64,000 bases of DNA from Sphaerulina vaccinii (taxonomy: Eukaryota > Ascomycota > Dothideomycetes > Mycosphaerellales > Mycosphaerellaceae). Position 1 is the first letter of the stretch. Each line of letters starts with the position of its first letter. The stretch is from positions 1,426,001 to 1,490,000 of the forward strand of contig JAKUDP010000010.1 of the NCBI GenBank assembly GCA_022570795.1, read 5' to 3'. This document shows, one piece after another, positions 31,660 to 44,069 of this stretch. Below the pieces are notes generated by a model. It was not told the DNA's origin. It worked only from the letters and a program-made list of their open reading frames with translations, and ran no database searches. The position numbers and the translations under genes were made by a program.

Positions 31660-33187
31660 ATGGCGACTAGCAGATCCGTCTCACGGGCTGTATTGCCTTT
31701 GAGAAGCTATCTACACACATCCCAAACCGCCGGCCGAGCTGTAGTCGCTGCAGCAGTCTCTACAAGAACCATATCGACCAGATCTGTGCGGCCTCAACAT
31801 GGCGAAGTCACCGCCAAGACATTCTTCAAGAGATCATTCGTTCAGCAGAGACGATCCGAAAGCTCAAATGCTACGCCTGCTCCAGAGATGTTCACAGAAG
31901 AAAATCCTGGGAAAACTGCTCTCTACGATCTTCACCTGGAACATGGTGGGAAAATGGTCCCATTTGGTGGCTATAGCATGCCGGTTCAGTACTCCGACCT
32001 CTCAGTCGGCGAGTCGCATGCGTGGACTCGTGAGAAGGCGTCTCTCTTTGATGTAGGGCACATGGTTCAATACCATGTTGAAGGACCGGGCGCTGAAGCC
32101 TTCCTCGAAAGCATCACGCCATCTGGAGTAAAAGAGCTTAAAGTTGGTCAGTCGACCCTTTCGACTCTTCTGCTTCCCAAAACAGGCGGCATCGGAGATG
32201 ACTGTATCATCACTCGTCTAGAAGCTGGCCCCAAGCACCTGTTCTACCTAGTAACAAATGCTGGGTGTCGTGAGAAAGACTACAGATACCTATCTTCCGC
32301 TGTCTCTACCTGGGACAACACCGTCAATCCTGTGGTCTCGATACGACACCTAGAAGCCGAGAAGAAGCCATACGGTCTCATTGCACTGCAGGGGCCTCTG
32401 TCAGCTGAGATACTCCAGTCTGCTTTCGCACCGAACTGCAAAGTGGACATATCTAAATGGTACTTCGGCAATGTGAAGTACATTACGCTCGACCTTCCAT
32501 CTGGCGAGTCTCTTCCCATCGTCGCATCTCGAGGTGGCTACACAGGCGAAGATGGATTCGAGCTGTCGATCCACCCATCCCAGACTGTTGAAGTTACCCG
32601 CTACCTCCTGGATGTAGCAACGCCGGAGAAGCTCTGCTTCGCTGGACTCGGAGCTCGTGACTCTTTGCGACTAGAAGCTGGCATGTGTCTGTACGGACAT
32701 GATCTGGACGATACCACAACCCCAGTCGAAGCTGCTCTAAGTTGGATCATACCCAAATCTCGTCGATCGGGCGAACGTGCGAACTTTCATGGCGCTGAAA
32801 CCATCATACCACAGATCACACCGAAGAAAGATGGAGGAGTAGGTGTGACTCGCCGCAGAGTTGGTTTCATCGTCGAAGGCGCACCCGCACGCGAAGGAGC
32901 AGAAGTTCTCGATGCAGGTAAGTTCATCACATGCCTCGTCAACTTATGATACTTAGGTTACTGACACCTCTCTTCTAGCCACCCAAGAAGTGATAGGGCG
33001 AATAACATCCGGGTGTCCCTCGCCCACGCTGAAGAAGAATATCGCAATGGGCTACATCAAAGACGGTCAGCACAAAGCTGGAACAGAAGTTCTGGTCAAA
33101 GTACGCGGGAAAGCCAGAAAGGCCTCAGTAGCCAAGATGCCATTCCTGCCAGCGAAGTATGTGAAGGAGGCTCTATCACCCGCATAG
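31660..33187 (+). CDS. GCV1: Aminomethyltransferase (glycine cleavage system T-protein), mitochondrial
   Basis: Exons 31660-32917 and 32979-33187 (intron 61 nt, GTAAGT, CTGAC branch, TTCTAG), giving 488 residues. Residues 1-~65 are Arg/Ser/Thr/Ala-rich with virtually no acids: a mitochondrial presequence. After that: KTALYDLHLEHGGKMVPFGGYSMPVQY, SLFDVGHMVQ, a conserved GYTGEDGFE signature (folate binding) and GLGARDSLRLEAGMCLYGHDLD. The end is GCPSPTLKKNIAMGYI...KASVAKMPFLPAKY. T-protein transfers the aminomethyl carbon from H-protein lipoamide to tetrahydrofolate. The gene is longer than yeast GCV1 (400) mainly because of the presequence and small insertions. Confidence 0.95.
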
Positions 33188-33683
33188 TGTGGGAAAGCTG
33201 AAGGTCAGCGACTATACCTATGCCGATGGCCTAAAGTTGGATATTTGGTAACATTTCACTTGCCATAAATACAGCTTGGGTCAAAGCCAAAGAGGTGTGC
33301 GTCATGGCCACATCGTGCACTCCTGATTCGCTATAGACGAAGTCCTAATGAGGACGCACTGACCTGCTCATTCTGTGCTGTGCCGGCGTCACGTCCTGAC
33401 AACATCTCCCCCAGAAACGATAGAGCTACAACTCGACTCTCAATCCGCCATAGACTGCAGCTTTATCCAGTCCACCTCTCGACATCATCTCGCAGATGAA
33501 GCGCCGACAGGTTGTCCGGCACGGCTCCAAGAGTCCTCATGCTGCTGCGCTCGACGATACCGGCCTTAGCCTATCTCAATCGTCTTGATATGTCCTAAGA
33601 ACATGCGCACGCAACGACATGTACCCATTTATCCAATACGCTGCCATCCAAACATTGTATACCTCCGAAAGAGCCGATGTTGC
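33188..33683. other. Intergenic between convergent genes
   Basis: About 500 bp holding the 3' flanks of GCV1 and the glycosyltransferase gene. No gene or repeat was recognised. Confidence 0.45.
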
Positions 33684-35123
33684 TCATGGTACAGTCCAGC
33701 TTCCTCCTAAGCACTGTTCTAATCCGGCCGTATACGCATCGACTCTATCCAGCAGCCAGCCAGACTTTACACCAGGCTGATACTGACCCAAACGCAGCTC
33801 CGCAGAAATGCCACAACCTTTAGGGCCTATAGAGTACTGAATACACGTCGAATTCCTTTCGCAAAGTTGCCGACAGTCATCAGTCTCGATTTGCCAGTCA
33901 GGATAGTTATTCCAGTCATGTTTCTCCTCTGCTGTGAATTGAGGACGCACGAAGGATCTGAAAGTCTCGCGATGGTGTAGAACTGTATCCTGAGAGTGAT
34001 GCCAGATCTTGCTGCGAGCAGAGTCAGACTGCTGGGATCTGATCCAGTCTTGCTCGAATTCGAATAGCCTTCGCTTCTCCTGTGGGCTAAGATGATGGTA
34101 TGATAGTGCGGGTGAGCACCACAGGCTCCGATCGGCTCCTTTGGTTTCCTCAAATTGCATCAAAGCTGGATTGCCGCCTTGGAACATTGGCCAACTCCAC
34201 GTGAGCTCTACACCAGCGTCGTGTAACACCCTGCCCAGTACACAGTCGCCAGCCCAGTGATTGGCAGTAAAGTCCCACAGATCTCGAGAGTGCTGTCTAT
34301 AGCGAGCGGCGCCCAATTCTATAGCTGGCTTCGAGAGCACGAATGCACTTCCGCCGTGAGCAAAGATGTCATCTCCTATCATGACTTCGCTGCCGAAGTA
34401 GTACGGCTTTGTAGAGTCCAGTCCAGATAGCCACTTCAATAAGTTGGACCAGACCAGATACGTGTCTGGTTCGACGAACACGTACCATTTCATGTCAGGA
34501 TGCATGTTGACAGTTGCGTTCATCATGGGGAGGAATTTCCACTTATCAAGGCGCCATCCCGCATTATCAGTCTTGCCAACAGGTCCGCTCTCCCAGCTGA
34601 CATTCCCAGAAAGCTCGGAAGTGCTCAGATGCTCTCGGCCAACTTGGAGAACGTGCTGGTAGTGAGTGAAATCCTCATGTGTCGTCTTGATATCTTCTGC
34701 CACGTCAACGAGTACATCATGTATCTGATGGCCTCGATATTCCTCAGCGTAGTCAGAGAAGATTAGAAGGTTCTTGTAACACTTGAACGTTGTGTCAAAA
34801 TGAACTGGCAATTTGTCCGCCAGCTCTGTGGCGCCAGTCCTCATAACAACGAGGACATCGTCTTGTCCGGTCAAAGACTGACATGGAAGGTCGGGGCCAT
34901 TACTTGTCGTTTCTTCTGCATCGTGGCCATTGTTATCGCTAACCTTGGCTTCCGGCTTCGAGCGGGCGTCGCCATTAAAATTGCCAAATGACAGCTGTTG
35001 GTTCGATTGCTGTGATCTCCACGTAGTGCCGTTATTCAGTTGTAGAGCCAGCAGGACCACGATCACCAATGCGACTCCCAAGATAGCCTTTGGAATCCGC
35101 GGCACTGGTAGCTGCAGAAGCAT
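33684..35123 (-). CDS. Type II membrane glycosyltransferase, GT31/fringe-like
   Basis: Single exon, 479 residues. A short cytoplasmic N-terminus and one transmembrane anchor (about residues 13-28, ILGVALVIVVLLALQL), then a lumenal stem (to ~75). The catalytic part contains DVLVVMRTGATEL, KNLLIFSDY, GWRLDKWKFLPMM, and KWYVFVEPDTYLVWSNLL. EPD takes the place of the DxD metal-binding motif in fungal GT31-like (fringe-type) proteins, followed by YYFGSEVMIGDDIFAHGGSAFVLS and WAGDCVLGRVL. About residues 410-470 carry a Cys-rich, PAN/apple-like tail (CRQLC...CIQYS...GCGIS). Probably Golgi, transferring a hexose to a glycan or protein; the exact substrate is unknown. Confidence 0.82.
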   Translation of the reverse strand: MLLQLPVPRIPKAILGVALVIVVLLALQLNNGTTWRSQQSNQQLSFGNFNGDARSKPEAKVSDNNGHDAEETTSNGPDLPCQSLTGQDDVLVVMRTGATELADKLPVHFDTTFKCYKNLLIFSDYAEEYRGHQIHDVLVDVAEDIKTTHEDFTHYQHVLQVGREHLSTSELSGNVSWESGPVGKTDNAGWRLDKWKFLPMMNATVNMHPDMKWYVFVEPDTYLVWSNLLKWLSGLDSTKPYYFGSEVMIGDDIFAHGGSAFVLSKPAIELGAARYRQHSRDLWDFTANHWAGDCVLGRVLHDAGVELTWSWPMFQGGNPALMQFEETKGADRSLWCSPALSYHHLSPQEKRRLFEFEQDWIRSQQSDSARSKIWHHSQDTVLHHRETFRSFVRPQFTAEEKHDWNNYPDWQIETDDCRQLCERNSTCIQYSIGPKGCGISAELRLGQYQPGVKSGWLLDRVDAYTAGLEQCLGGSWTVP

Positions 35124-35839
35124 AGTCTTATATACCTCTAATTCCGCGTAGCCTGTGCGCTTGTGCGATGGCGCATCCGAGACAGCTTCGCCAAGAAATT
35201 GTAGATGGCAGTAATGTAGAATATGGTCGTGATGATGGGAGATGAAGTGAAGAAGTATGGCTTGGAGAAGAATTGAAGATGCGTGCAGCCCTGCAAGCTT
35301 CGTTGCCAGGAGAATATTAATGCCTGCAAGTGTCTAGAAATAGTGTGGGCAAGAGATGTGCTGAGTACGAATCGGCAAGCCACGGCCGGAGTGGTGTGGG
35401 CCCACGTGCGCAACCGATTATATTAATGGGCAGTTGCTCTCCTTAAGAACGTCGAGCCTAGGGAACTTGCTGCGTACGTTTTATGATCACTTTTTTAACC
35501 GATAAGAATCACCTCGCCAGATCAGTGAATGAGCCACGAACAGTCTTGCGATACTGTGTTATCTCGCCTCTTTAGATTGACCATATACATTCTATACCTT
35601 CATCGTTCATCCTTCATCGATATATAGTCCATGAATTGCCAGGTTCGTCCTGTATTCCTCTTCTTCCTGGCTCAATCGCGACTCGGTTCGACCAAGGCTT
35701 CTGCACTTCCGGCCACGGCGTCTAGCAGTTCATCAGTGACCACTGCTGAGCTGTATCGCAAACGATAAGCCCGTCTTCGAAAGCCTCATCTACAACGCTG
35801 TATATATAAATCACGGGATCCTGTAGCTACATCTAGTCC
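35124..35839. other. Intergenic, about 700 bp
   Basis: 5' region of the glycosyltransferase and 3' flank of the PAF-AH-like gene. It is locally AT-rich (around 35480-35650) with no ORF of note. Confidence 0.45.
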
Positions 35840-37452
35840 TCAGCCAGCGGTATTGTCGAGGCCACAATATCCTGCAGCAGGACAGTCCACGCTTGGACTC
35901 CTGAACGTTCACAGTCACCTGTCAGCAGACGTCTCGTATATGACATCAATTCACTTACATATGAATCTGCCAAAAGTCCCCGATCTTTGGATCTACTGTT
36001 CTTGCATTGGGATCGTCGTATGTCTGGTGTGTGACTGCCTCTTTCAAAATCGATTGTCGATGTCCGTCGTCCAGGTAGCGCAAGAATTGCTGAGTGATCT
36101 GCACATACTGCAGAACACCCTGGCGTGCATTGATCTTCGAACCCGTACTCCACGAAAGTAGGAATGGCTCAATGATAGGGGCATCAGTAACACTTGCATG
36201 TGAGCTCTTCCTGCAAGTCAGAAACCAAGCGTACTAGAAGAACATCGTCAGCTTGTATCTATCAAGTAAGAGTTGACATGCTCACCTTTTTCTTGTCGTC
36301 AATCACCTTTTGAACAAGATCTTTCACAACATCGAAATGAGGGCGGCCGGAGAACATGGAGATCTTTGAGCTCCAACTTTGGCTGTGGACCACGAGGAGT
36401 GGGATATTGATATCGTCTGATAGGGGTCCTGAGGACTTTCCAGGATCGAAAGAGAAAGTAGCAACGAAAGGTAGTGCCTCACTTGGGCCCTTTGAGAGTT
36501 GCAGAGCCAGAACAGAGCCAAACGAATGTCCACCCATGACTATCCTATCCCACATGATGCGGTCCTTCCATGCAGGCAGATCTGTACCCTCTCCACGTGC
36601 GTTGGCTTCATAAATAGCTTGACCACGCCCCTCGTTGATCTCTCGAAGGACGCGCACTGTCTCCTCAACCTCAGCTTGCCTCATACTTAGCTGCAAGGCC
36701 TTGAAGGCAGCGACGTCTGGTTGCGGTTCCAGATCGGTGTGGTTGAAGGTAAATCGCAACTTCTGCTTCTCCCCATCACGAACAACAGTGCCAGGACCGC
36801 TTCCATCTCTATGTTCTATGGCCGCCACAATAAACCCTCGTGAAGCCAATTCGCCACAGTATTGTGAGTAGCTCGTGCGACTGGACGCCATTCCATGCGA
36901 GAAGACAATTAGTGGAAACCGAGGAAGACCATAGTCATCTGATGGATGTTCGGCTTCATAGTCCAGATAAGTCTTGATAGTTCCTGCGCCGTGCAGTGGC
37001 GCGTCCACGTTCGCTGGTATATGCGTCGAACCTGCCAACATCCACAAGCCGAATCTGAAGACGTTCTTCGATAGAACATTGTTGATCTTCGCGAACCTGG
37101 CGTAGCCTTCGGCAGTGGTGGCAATTGGCTTCTCGACCCAGGGATGCCTTGGTGCACGCTCGACGGCATCTGTAACTGCTGGAAAATAGAGTGAGAATAG
37201 CACCGTGTCCAACTTGAACGCAACCTCGCCAGTCTCCTTCAAAACCTCGTCGCTGATATTGCTCTTGTGCGCAGCAGGCACCTCAATGTCGACAACGCCG
37301 ACAGCATATTTCCCAGTGTATTTGGGAAATTTGCTACTCAAAAAGGGCATACCGAGCAGGAGGTGCAGGGCAATGTAGACTGCGCCGCCGGAATAGAGAA
37401 GAGTCCTGATGGTCGTCCAGCGCGGACGATGGACGGGCGGCGTCCATATCAT
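35840..37452 (-). CDS. PAF-acetylhydrolase-like serine lipase, membrane-anchored
   Basis: Exons 37452-36286, 36233-35959 and 35900-35840 (introns 52 and 58 nt), giving about 500 residues. A hydrophobic N-terminal segment (about 18-38) may anchor it. The nucleophile elbow is GGHSFGS with Ser310, the acid is probably Asp336 in SFDPGK, and the catalytic His401 is in SSHASVTDAP, recovered only when exon 2 is joined at the TTCTAG acceptor (36234). Other conserved stretches are PLIVFSHGMASSRTSYSQYCGELASRGFIVAAIEHRDGSGPG (about 180-220). The group II/plasma PAF-AH family hydrolyses short or oxidised sn-2 acyl chains of phospholipids. The last exon is short; its frame (ending DNTAG) is the least certain part. 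Confidence 0.87.
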
Positions 37453-38377
37453 AGCGGCACGAAGAGCATCGATCTAGAATCGTAAGTGAGATAGAGTGTC
37501 CTATCAGCAGTCTACTGCGACATATTATGCGCCAAAACGCGATTCTCCCTCCACGGAGGACTCCACGGAGGAATACTCTGGGCCGATGACGCGTCGACGC
37601 TTCGCATTCTATTGTAAGCTCGCAACACTCGCGAGCGTGACGAAGATTGCCTCAATTGTGAAATACCGTGCACATTGTAGTGATATGAGTTCGACTTTCC
37701 GCTGATGAGGGAGAAAGATCATTGAGTTGGGATAGTGCTGGTGGATTACGGCAAGGATCGTTGCCCGATGCGAGAGACCTGCCAAGAACGACCACCACAA
37801 TGACAACAACACATCTGTAAGTATCAGAATGGACGTTCGTTGATTCTTGCATTGGATTCTATAGCTACTGTACTAGGAATCCGTGTGGTTCGACACGCTG
37901 TTGTTCGCCTTGCGTTGACAAAGCAGCCTGATTCCACGTAATAAAGCTCAATAGAGCAGGCATACTTAAGATCCAACATATCGAAGACTAAGCTTCGAGG
38001 GAGCACGTCCACCATGCCTCCATTTACGGTCCTCAGCACAGCACATCCGCTGAGGCAACGACGGTATGTCCCGAGGATCAGTTGACGTCGGAACTCATTC
38101 GATATGGCCCCTGAGCATCTCCCCCAGCTCCACACAACGCAGAATGTAGCGCCAATAGTGTTGCCGCAGATACCGAGAGATTCTGTTGATGTTGCACGGT
38201 CGACGACATGCCTGTTCTCGCCTATCTCGCTTTGCGTAGCAATTGGATCGAAACTTCGCGGCGCTACTGGGAGTCGTCCTTCCCGTCATCCGATCCGTCT
38301 CGACTCCAGGATACCGGGAACTTCAAAGAACTCGGTGCGTGCTGGAGCCGCACATGACTATAAATGCTGGCGCCGCT
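37453..38377. other. Intergenic, about 925 bp
   Basis: 5' region of the PAF-AH-like gene and 3' flank of the dynactin gene. An 11-12-bp word CTCCACGGAGGA is repeated in tandem at about 37551-37572. The small ORFs at 37824-38448 on both strands show no recognisable content. Confidence 0.45.
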
Positions 38378-40211
38378 TCATGATCCTGCGATTCTTCCAA
38401 TGCCGAGTACGCACCAGTATGCGAGCTCTTTCACCACACGCTCGCTAGGTTTCGCCTTCTCACCGTGATGCAGTGCTTCATGTCCACTAGGATCCGCTTC
38501 CCACTCGGCACGAACGTAGACCGGTATTTCGAGGACATCATCATCTTCAGCTAAATCTTCAACTCGCTCATTTTTCGAATTCGGGACGATGCTGGGTTGT
38601 TGTTGAAGACCACCAGGAACTACCTCTAGAATGATTGAGGTCGAGTTTCGTGTTCTCTCCCACACCTTACCTGCTTCGGGCTGACGGTCTGCATCCACCG
38701 ACCCTGTCAAAGATGCCATAGCAGCTTGTCTGCTGCCGTCGCTGGTGGTTGAATGTGACAAAGCTTCGTCCCACATGTCTCCTGACGGTCCTACACTGAA
38801 AGATGGACACAGAATAGTCACTTTCGACGCCACTCGGCCTGGCGTTGTAGCGGGAGTCGCGAGGGTTATCTTGACAGTTTCGAAGATAGGATTGCGCACC
38901 GTCAAGATGTACTGCTGAGTTTGATAGGGTTGCAGCTTGACTTCATCTATAGTGTCAGCTCGTAGCTTGAAAGACAGATTGGGCCCCGTGCCAGCGGCTT
39001 GCAACGGTCGAACCAGAAGGCGAGGAACATGTTGCGAAGCAAGAAGGCGAATCTTGTATCGTAGCCGATCTGGCTTGGTTTCGGGCCTCACAAGAAACTG
39101 CCGACAAGTCCTACAGCGTTTTCCCCTCCGTAATCGCAATTTGGTGGCAATGGGCCAAGTGTGCTCGATGAGTCGGGCATCATAGTTGTAGGGCGATTCG
39201 AGACGCTGTGCTGCGGTCGAAGTGCCTTGCAAACCGAGTGTCCTCATCCGGTCCAGGATATGATCGTCCTCAGATCTGGCGCCTGCACCATACGTAGAAA
39301 TGCCTTCCGCACGGTTTCCAGCTTCCCGCATTGGCTGCGGCTTTTCTCTGCTTTTCTTGAGAGCGTTGTACGAGAGTCCGCCGTATATGCTCATGATGCG
39401 GGCCAGGTTCGCGGGCGAGCTATATGGGCTGTTGGAGTACGGATTTGTCTGATCACCAGACTCACTCATCTGTTCCTTATAGAAACGAGCAAGGTTCGCA
39501 AAAGCTGCATCGTGTTGAAGTGGTGCAGTCTGTGTGACTGGTGTTTCGCCCTCGCGATCTGCATTGACAGATATTCTTGACTTCCATAGTCGATTTAGCT
39601 GCTCTGTAACCTTGGTTGGCTTGCTGAAGCGAATACCAATGTCCAACGAGCTCCAGTCGCAGTACTGGCAAAGTAGAAAGTACGACTCGCTTGGTGATGT
39701 GTTGTCTCCAGGTTTGAGATGAACATCCGCCTGACGATTTCTGGCGCTATCAGCGACTGTGATGGCGAGGTTGGCGTGGCATGAGGGACAATCGTAACAT
39801 TGTCGTGCACATCTGCAGCACAAATCAACACTCCATTTCTCCTCTTGTGCCTGGCAGTCCCGTCGCACATTACCTATTGCCGTCACCTTTGACGCCACTG
39901 CTGGGCACCTCGAACATGCAGTTTGGGCAATACCAGCACATCATCTCTTCGCTGCAGCATCGCGGACAACGCGTGGCATTGCACTCGTCGCAGTACAGTA
40001 GTTGCTCAAGAGGAAACAACGAGTACGCCGCTCGAGGCTCGTGTGGATTGAAGGTCTCATCGTCGCCCTCGTCGTCGTTGTGGTTGTCGCTGCTCTCCGG
40101 GATCGCTACGTGCTTCGAAATTCGTTTGGATGCTGTTGATGGAGCTGGTGCGCCAGCGTGGTCGCTGCATGGGCATCCGTATCGCGCATAAGGGAATGGA
40201 AGAGCCATCAT
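38378..40211 (-). CDS. DCTN4: Dynactin subunit p62 (DCTN4 / RO-2 type)
   Basis: Exons 40211-39874 and 39812-38378 (intron 61 nt, GTAATG...GCTGCAG), giving 590 residues. The N-terminal half carries the cysteine-rich, RING-like zinc-binding region: CPCSD, then YSLFPLEQLLYCDECNATRCPRC and MMCWYCPNCMFEVPSS...GNRCARQCYDCPSCHANL. The exon junction falls exactly inside GNR|CARQC. Downstream LLCQYCDWSSLDIGI is also diagnostic. p62 is part of the dynactin pointed-end complex that targets dynein cargo; the Neurospora orthologue ro-2 affects nuclear distribution. The second conserved block (KLRLRRGKRCRTCRQFLVRPETK) is present. Further in-frame upstream ATGs exist, but 40211 gives the expected start. It is divergent from GPI14 by 219 bp. 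Confidence 0.92.
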
Positions 40212-40430
40212 CAGTGGCGGCAGGTGTGCAATCGAGTCATCGCGCTCAGGTCGAGCGCAAGGTGAACAGCGAGGGACAGTGTTGCTGTAAGTAGCTTGTC
40301 GCGTCTGTACAACTTTATCCAGACCCACTTTAATCGAACCCCTGTATATCAATCTCCAGACTTCCACCGTTCCTCCTCCTTACACCTCCAACACACGATA
40401 CCGGGCACTCCGGACGCCAGTCAATACGAC

Positions 40431-41790
40431 ATGAAGGGCGCGTCCTCGGCTTTCTGGCGGCCGGCTGTCATGTTTCCGCTTGCGATCGTCTTCCGTGCGT
40501 TGCTACTTCTCTATGGACGATGGCAAGATGCGAACAGCGCGATGAAGTACACCGACATCGACTACCTGGTCTTCACTGATGCTGCTCGCTATGTGTCACG
40601 TCATCGCTCGCCCTATGACCGTGCAACATACAGATATACTCCACTCCTGGCATGGCTCCTTCTACCAACAACATGGCACGGCATCTGGTTCGAATTCGGC
40701 AAGGCACTATTCGCCACAGGAGATGTGGTCACTGGATGGTTTACCTACCGGATCCTGCGAATGCAAGGACTTGATGCAGAGCGCTCATTGAAGTTTGCCA
40801 GTATTTGGCTGTTGAACCCCATGGTGGCCAACATTAGCACTCGTGGCAGCTCTGAAGGCTTGCTTGCTGTGCTCGTTGTGGCAATGCTTTGGGCGATGCT
40901 GAGCAAGCGCGTACTGCTTGCGGGCAGTCTGCTGGGATTTAGTGTGCATTTCAAGATCTATCCCTTTATCTATGCTGCCAGCATGTTCTGGTGGCTTGGA
41001 AGTCCAGTGAAGTCAACCTCTCAGAGGTCGTCCTTTTCAGCTGAGAGCTTCATGGCTCTTCTCAATCGGGACCGCCTTTATTTGGTCATATCCAGCTTCA
41101 CCACATTCATGGCATGTAACATTGCTATGTATCATCTGTAAGTCTACACTGTGCCATCGACTTGCGGTAAGTCCACTGAATGAGGTAGATATGGCAAGCC
41201 CTTTGTGGAGCATAGCTACACATATCACTTCACGCGAATCGATCACAGACATAATTTCTCAGTCTACAACACACTGCTTCATCTGAGCTCACTACATGGT
41301 TCAAACACTGGGTTTCGAATTGAGTCACTAGCTTTTATTCCACAGCTCTCTCTCGCTGTGCTTGCAATGCCTTTGCTGCTTGCTAAAGGGGACTTGGCCA
41401 GCACCATGCTAGTGCAGACGTTCGCGTTCGTCACCTTCAACAAGGTGTGCACGAGTCAGGTCGGTTGCACCATTCCCACTTCTGCACAGTGAGCTAACCT
41501 TGTTGCAGTACTTCCTCTGGTACATGGTCTTCCTGCCATTCTACCTGCCGTCCTCATCCCTGCTGAGGAACCCTCGTACAGGCATCGTCGCACTTGGTCT
41601 ATGGGTAGCCGGGCAAGCCCTCTGGCTGCAGCAGGGCTTCACGTTGGAGTTCCTGGGGGATTCCTCCTTCGTGCCAGGCCTTTGGCTGGCCAGTATACTG
41701 TTCTTCCTGACCAACTGCTGGATCCTTGGTATCATCGTGCACGACATTAAGGTCAAATCGAAAGCCTCAAGCACCAAGAAGGTGCAGTGA
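40431..41790 (+). CDS. GPI14: GPI mannosyltransferase 1 (PIG-M/Gpi14)
   Basis: Exons 40431-41137, 41189-41459 and 41509-41790 (introns 51 and 49 nt), giving 419 residues. Multi-span ER membrane protein of the GT-C fold. The lumenal DxD motif is in YTDIDY (Asp42, Asp44), followed by SPYDRATYRYTPLLAWLL, LLNPMVANISTRGSSE, FSVHFKIYP and, after the first junction, YGKPFVEHSYTYHFTRIDHRHNFSVYN, which are family signatures. It adds the first mannose to GlcN-(acyl)PI in GPI-anchor synthesis, with PIG-X/Pbn1 as partner. Its stop is only 13 bp from that of the convergent CCC1-type gene, so the two 3' UTRs must overlap. Confidence 0.95.
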
Positions 41791-41803
41791 GCTTATTTGT
41801 GGC

Positions 41804-42727
41804 TCAACCTCCTCCAATCGCCTTCACGCAACCCATCGCGGCACCAGCAGCAACTCCGCCTAAGATGAGCATCTGAGTCGCGTTCTGGAAACAAACCCAG
41901 CGACTGCACTCCCCAACGGCACTAGTCTTAAGCCATCCGAAGGCGAACAATGCAATAGCCATAACGAATATACTACAGGCCAATGCTTCTTGAATGTGCT
42001 CGAAGAACAGATACGGCAGCAAGGGCACCAAACCGCCAAGAAAGTAACCGCATGCGATTGTCAGGCCGGACTGGTAGGCTCTCGAGGGAGTGAAGTCAGC
42101 TTCCGCTAGCTGGAAATGGAACCTCATGAGGAAGTCCACAAAGTTGTCGTGGTCAGCTTTGAGGTCCTTGGTTAGCGAATCTAACACTGACTCGCTGAAG
42201 TTGTACCTCTGGAAGCTTGATCGAGCCATGTCGCAGGCGGTATCGGGATCTGTTGCAACAAGTTCCTTGGTCTCCGAAAGTGCTGAGAGGTATGCATCTG
42301 CCTCAGACTTTGCACCCAGGTAGCCACCGAGTCCCATAGAAATTGCGCCAGCAACAAGCTCTGCGAATCTGCCCCGCAGTCAGTAAAATTCTTATCACTC
42401 AGCAATATAGAAGAAGGCCATCGAAACGTACCCAGCATAGATGACGAGATCAGTCGTGCCTAGAGCTGACAACCCGGCAGTCAATGCGAAAGGCACCGTC
42501 AAGCCATCTGACAAGCCAATTGTGGCATCCGAGACTATGCGAGGATTTATTCGACACTTCAGCAAAGATCGCCCTTCTGCATTGTCGTTCTTATCACTGA
42601 AGTCATTGATCGTGGTACCGGAGTCGACTGAGTGTTCACGATGCCCACGTTCTGCGTCCAGAAGTCGTTGGTATTCTCCTTCTCTTCTTGTTGGGAACAC
42701 GAGGTTCTTGATACAGGTAAGGACCAT
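41804..42727 (-). CDS. CCC1: Vacuolar iron/manganese transporter, CCC1/VIT1 family
   Basis: Exons 42727-42432 and 42368-41804 (intron 63 nt, GTACGT, CTGAC branch, GGGCAG acceptor), giving 286 residues. TM1 SDATIGLSDGLTVPFALTAGLSAL and, across the splice junction, VIYAGFAELVAGAISMGLGGYLGAKSEADAY are the hallmark of the family; the chosen acceptor is the only one preserving AGFAELVAG. There follows a cytosolic metal-binding helical insert (AEADFTPSRAY...) and three further TM helices. CCC1 exports cytosolic Fe2+/Mn2+ into the vacuole and is usually repressed by the HapX/CCAAT system in iron-poor conditions. N-terminal ~70 residues are hydrophilic. Confidence 0.92.
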
Positions 42728-44069
42728 CTTGATCGTTTGTCTGGTGAGTTATTCGATCAGTTGCTGGGAATGTTTCACGAATGTTCGGAGATGGAAAGAG
42801 CTCCTACCTTATGGTACATATTTTTAAGGTTTCGCTGTCATGCTTATTTCGCGGCTGCTCATTGGCTGCAAGAGAAGCTCATAGCAGGGCCGAGACCTTT
42901 TCACGACATTCTGACAGCACATGCATGTTCTTATGCGTATTCGCAGTCCGATGTTGTACTATGTACAACGATCACACGCATGCGTTGCTCGATTCTTCAT
43001 CCTGACCAACGGCTTGATGCTGCATCTTCTCTAGTCCCTTGAGTCACCAGATCATTTGTGCATACACTTCAAGTACTTGAGAAGCTTCGAGCAGATTGGC
43101 ACCTTTCTGGACCTTTGAGCAATTTGAGAGCGATGGTTTGGGAGCAGCTGGCTTGAGGTCCCGCATGAGACGCCTCAGCGATGCTCTATTCCACTCCGGG
43201 GCTTCACACAACGTTTGCACGACTATGTACTACAGCCAGTAGCACTTTCTCGACCTCGACCATCGATTGCTCACCCTCGCATGAATGGTGAACCGACATA
43301 TATTATATAGAGTCATGGTTACATAAGCAAAAAGTCGCTTTAGCTCACTTGGGAGGTAAGAGACATCAATCGGTTCAATTGCGTGAAGTTTTTACTGACA
43401 ATTCATTAGAGCGCCAGACTGAAGAGGCTCTTCATTGAGTGATAACTACAGTCATGCACCTGTGCGGTATCTGGAGGTACTGTGGTAAGCATATGTCCAC
43501 TCCAAAGGATCAAAATTCCTTTCTAACATCTTCACTAGTTCGATCCACAGAAGCGACATGTCTTTTGCCTCAACGAAATCGCTGAGCTACACAGCATTAT
43601 CTTTTTGCTCCAACGGCGTCGTTGTAGTGGTATAGAGCGGTGCTGTTTTGCTCTATCGATTGCGGTGGTGGTGGGGATGAAGTCCAGTACGGACAGCGCA
43701 ACTTGCGAAGTTTCACACGAAACTTGATACTTGCTAGCATCAGACATCAAGCAGTATACATCCGCGATTGTATTCGTTCACGATCGTTGTGTGTTTTGCA
43801 AAGTGTCGATAAGAACCTATTTGAAAATGCCAAGAATCACATTCTGATCTTCCTTCTCCTCAGTGAGCTAAAGCGAGGGCTTCTTACTTCATACTCGACA
43901 TCAAGAAGGTAGTTATCCTTCCATCATGCTGCGACCTAGCTCGGTGTGTGTTCGAGATGACATCCATTGTAGGTTCGATGTGTCAAGTAGGTAAAGATCA
44001 TTGAGCCTAGTGGAGACAATCTGATAGACCCCTCTACACTTCTCAGATGTCGATACCCAAACCACGACC
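42728..44069. other. Intergenic, 1.3 kb, no supported gene
   Basis: Promoter side of CCC1 and of VPS25, which are divergent. Short ORFs at 42632-43042 and 43535-43912 overlap on both strands and show no recognisable content. No tRNA-like B-box/A-box pair was confirmed (one GTTCGATCC-like word at about 43540 lacks the rest of a tRNA). Confidence 0.45.

Noticed and set aside
43530..43560. tRNA B-box-like word GTTCGATCC
   Set aside because: No matching A-box, acceptor stem or anticodon arm within 75 bp on either side.
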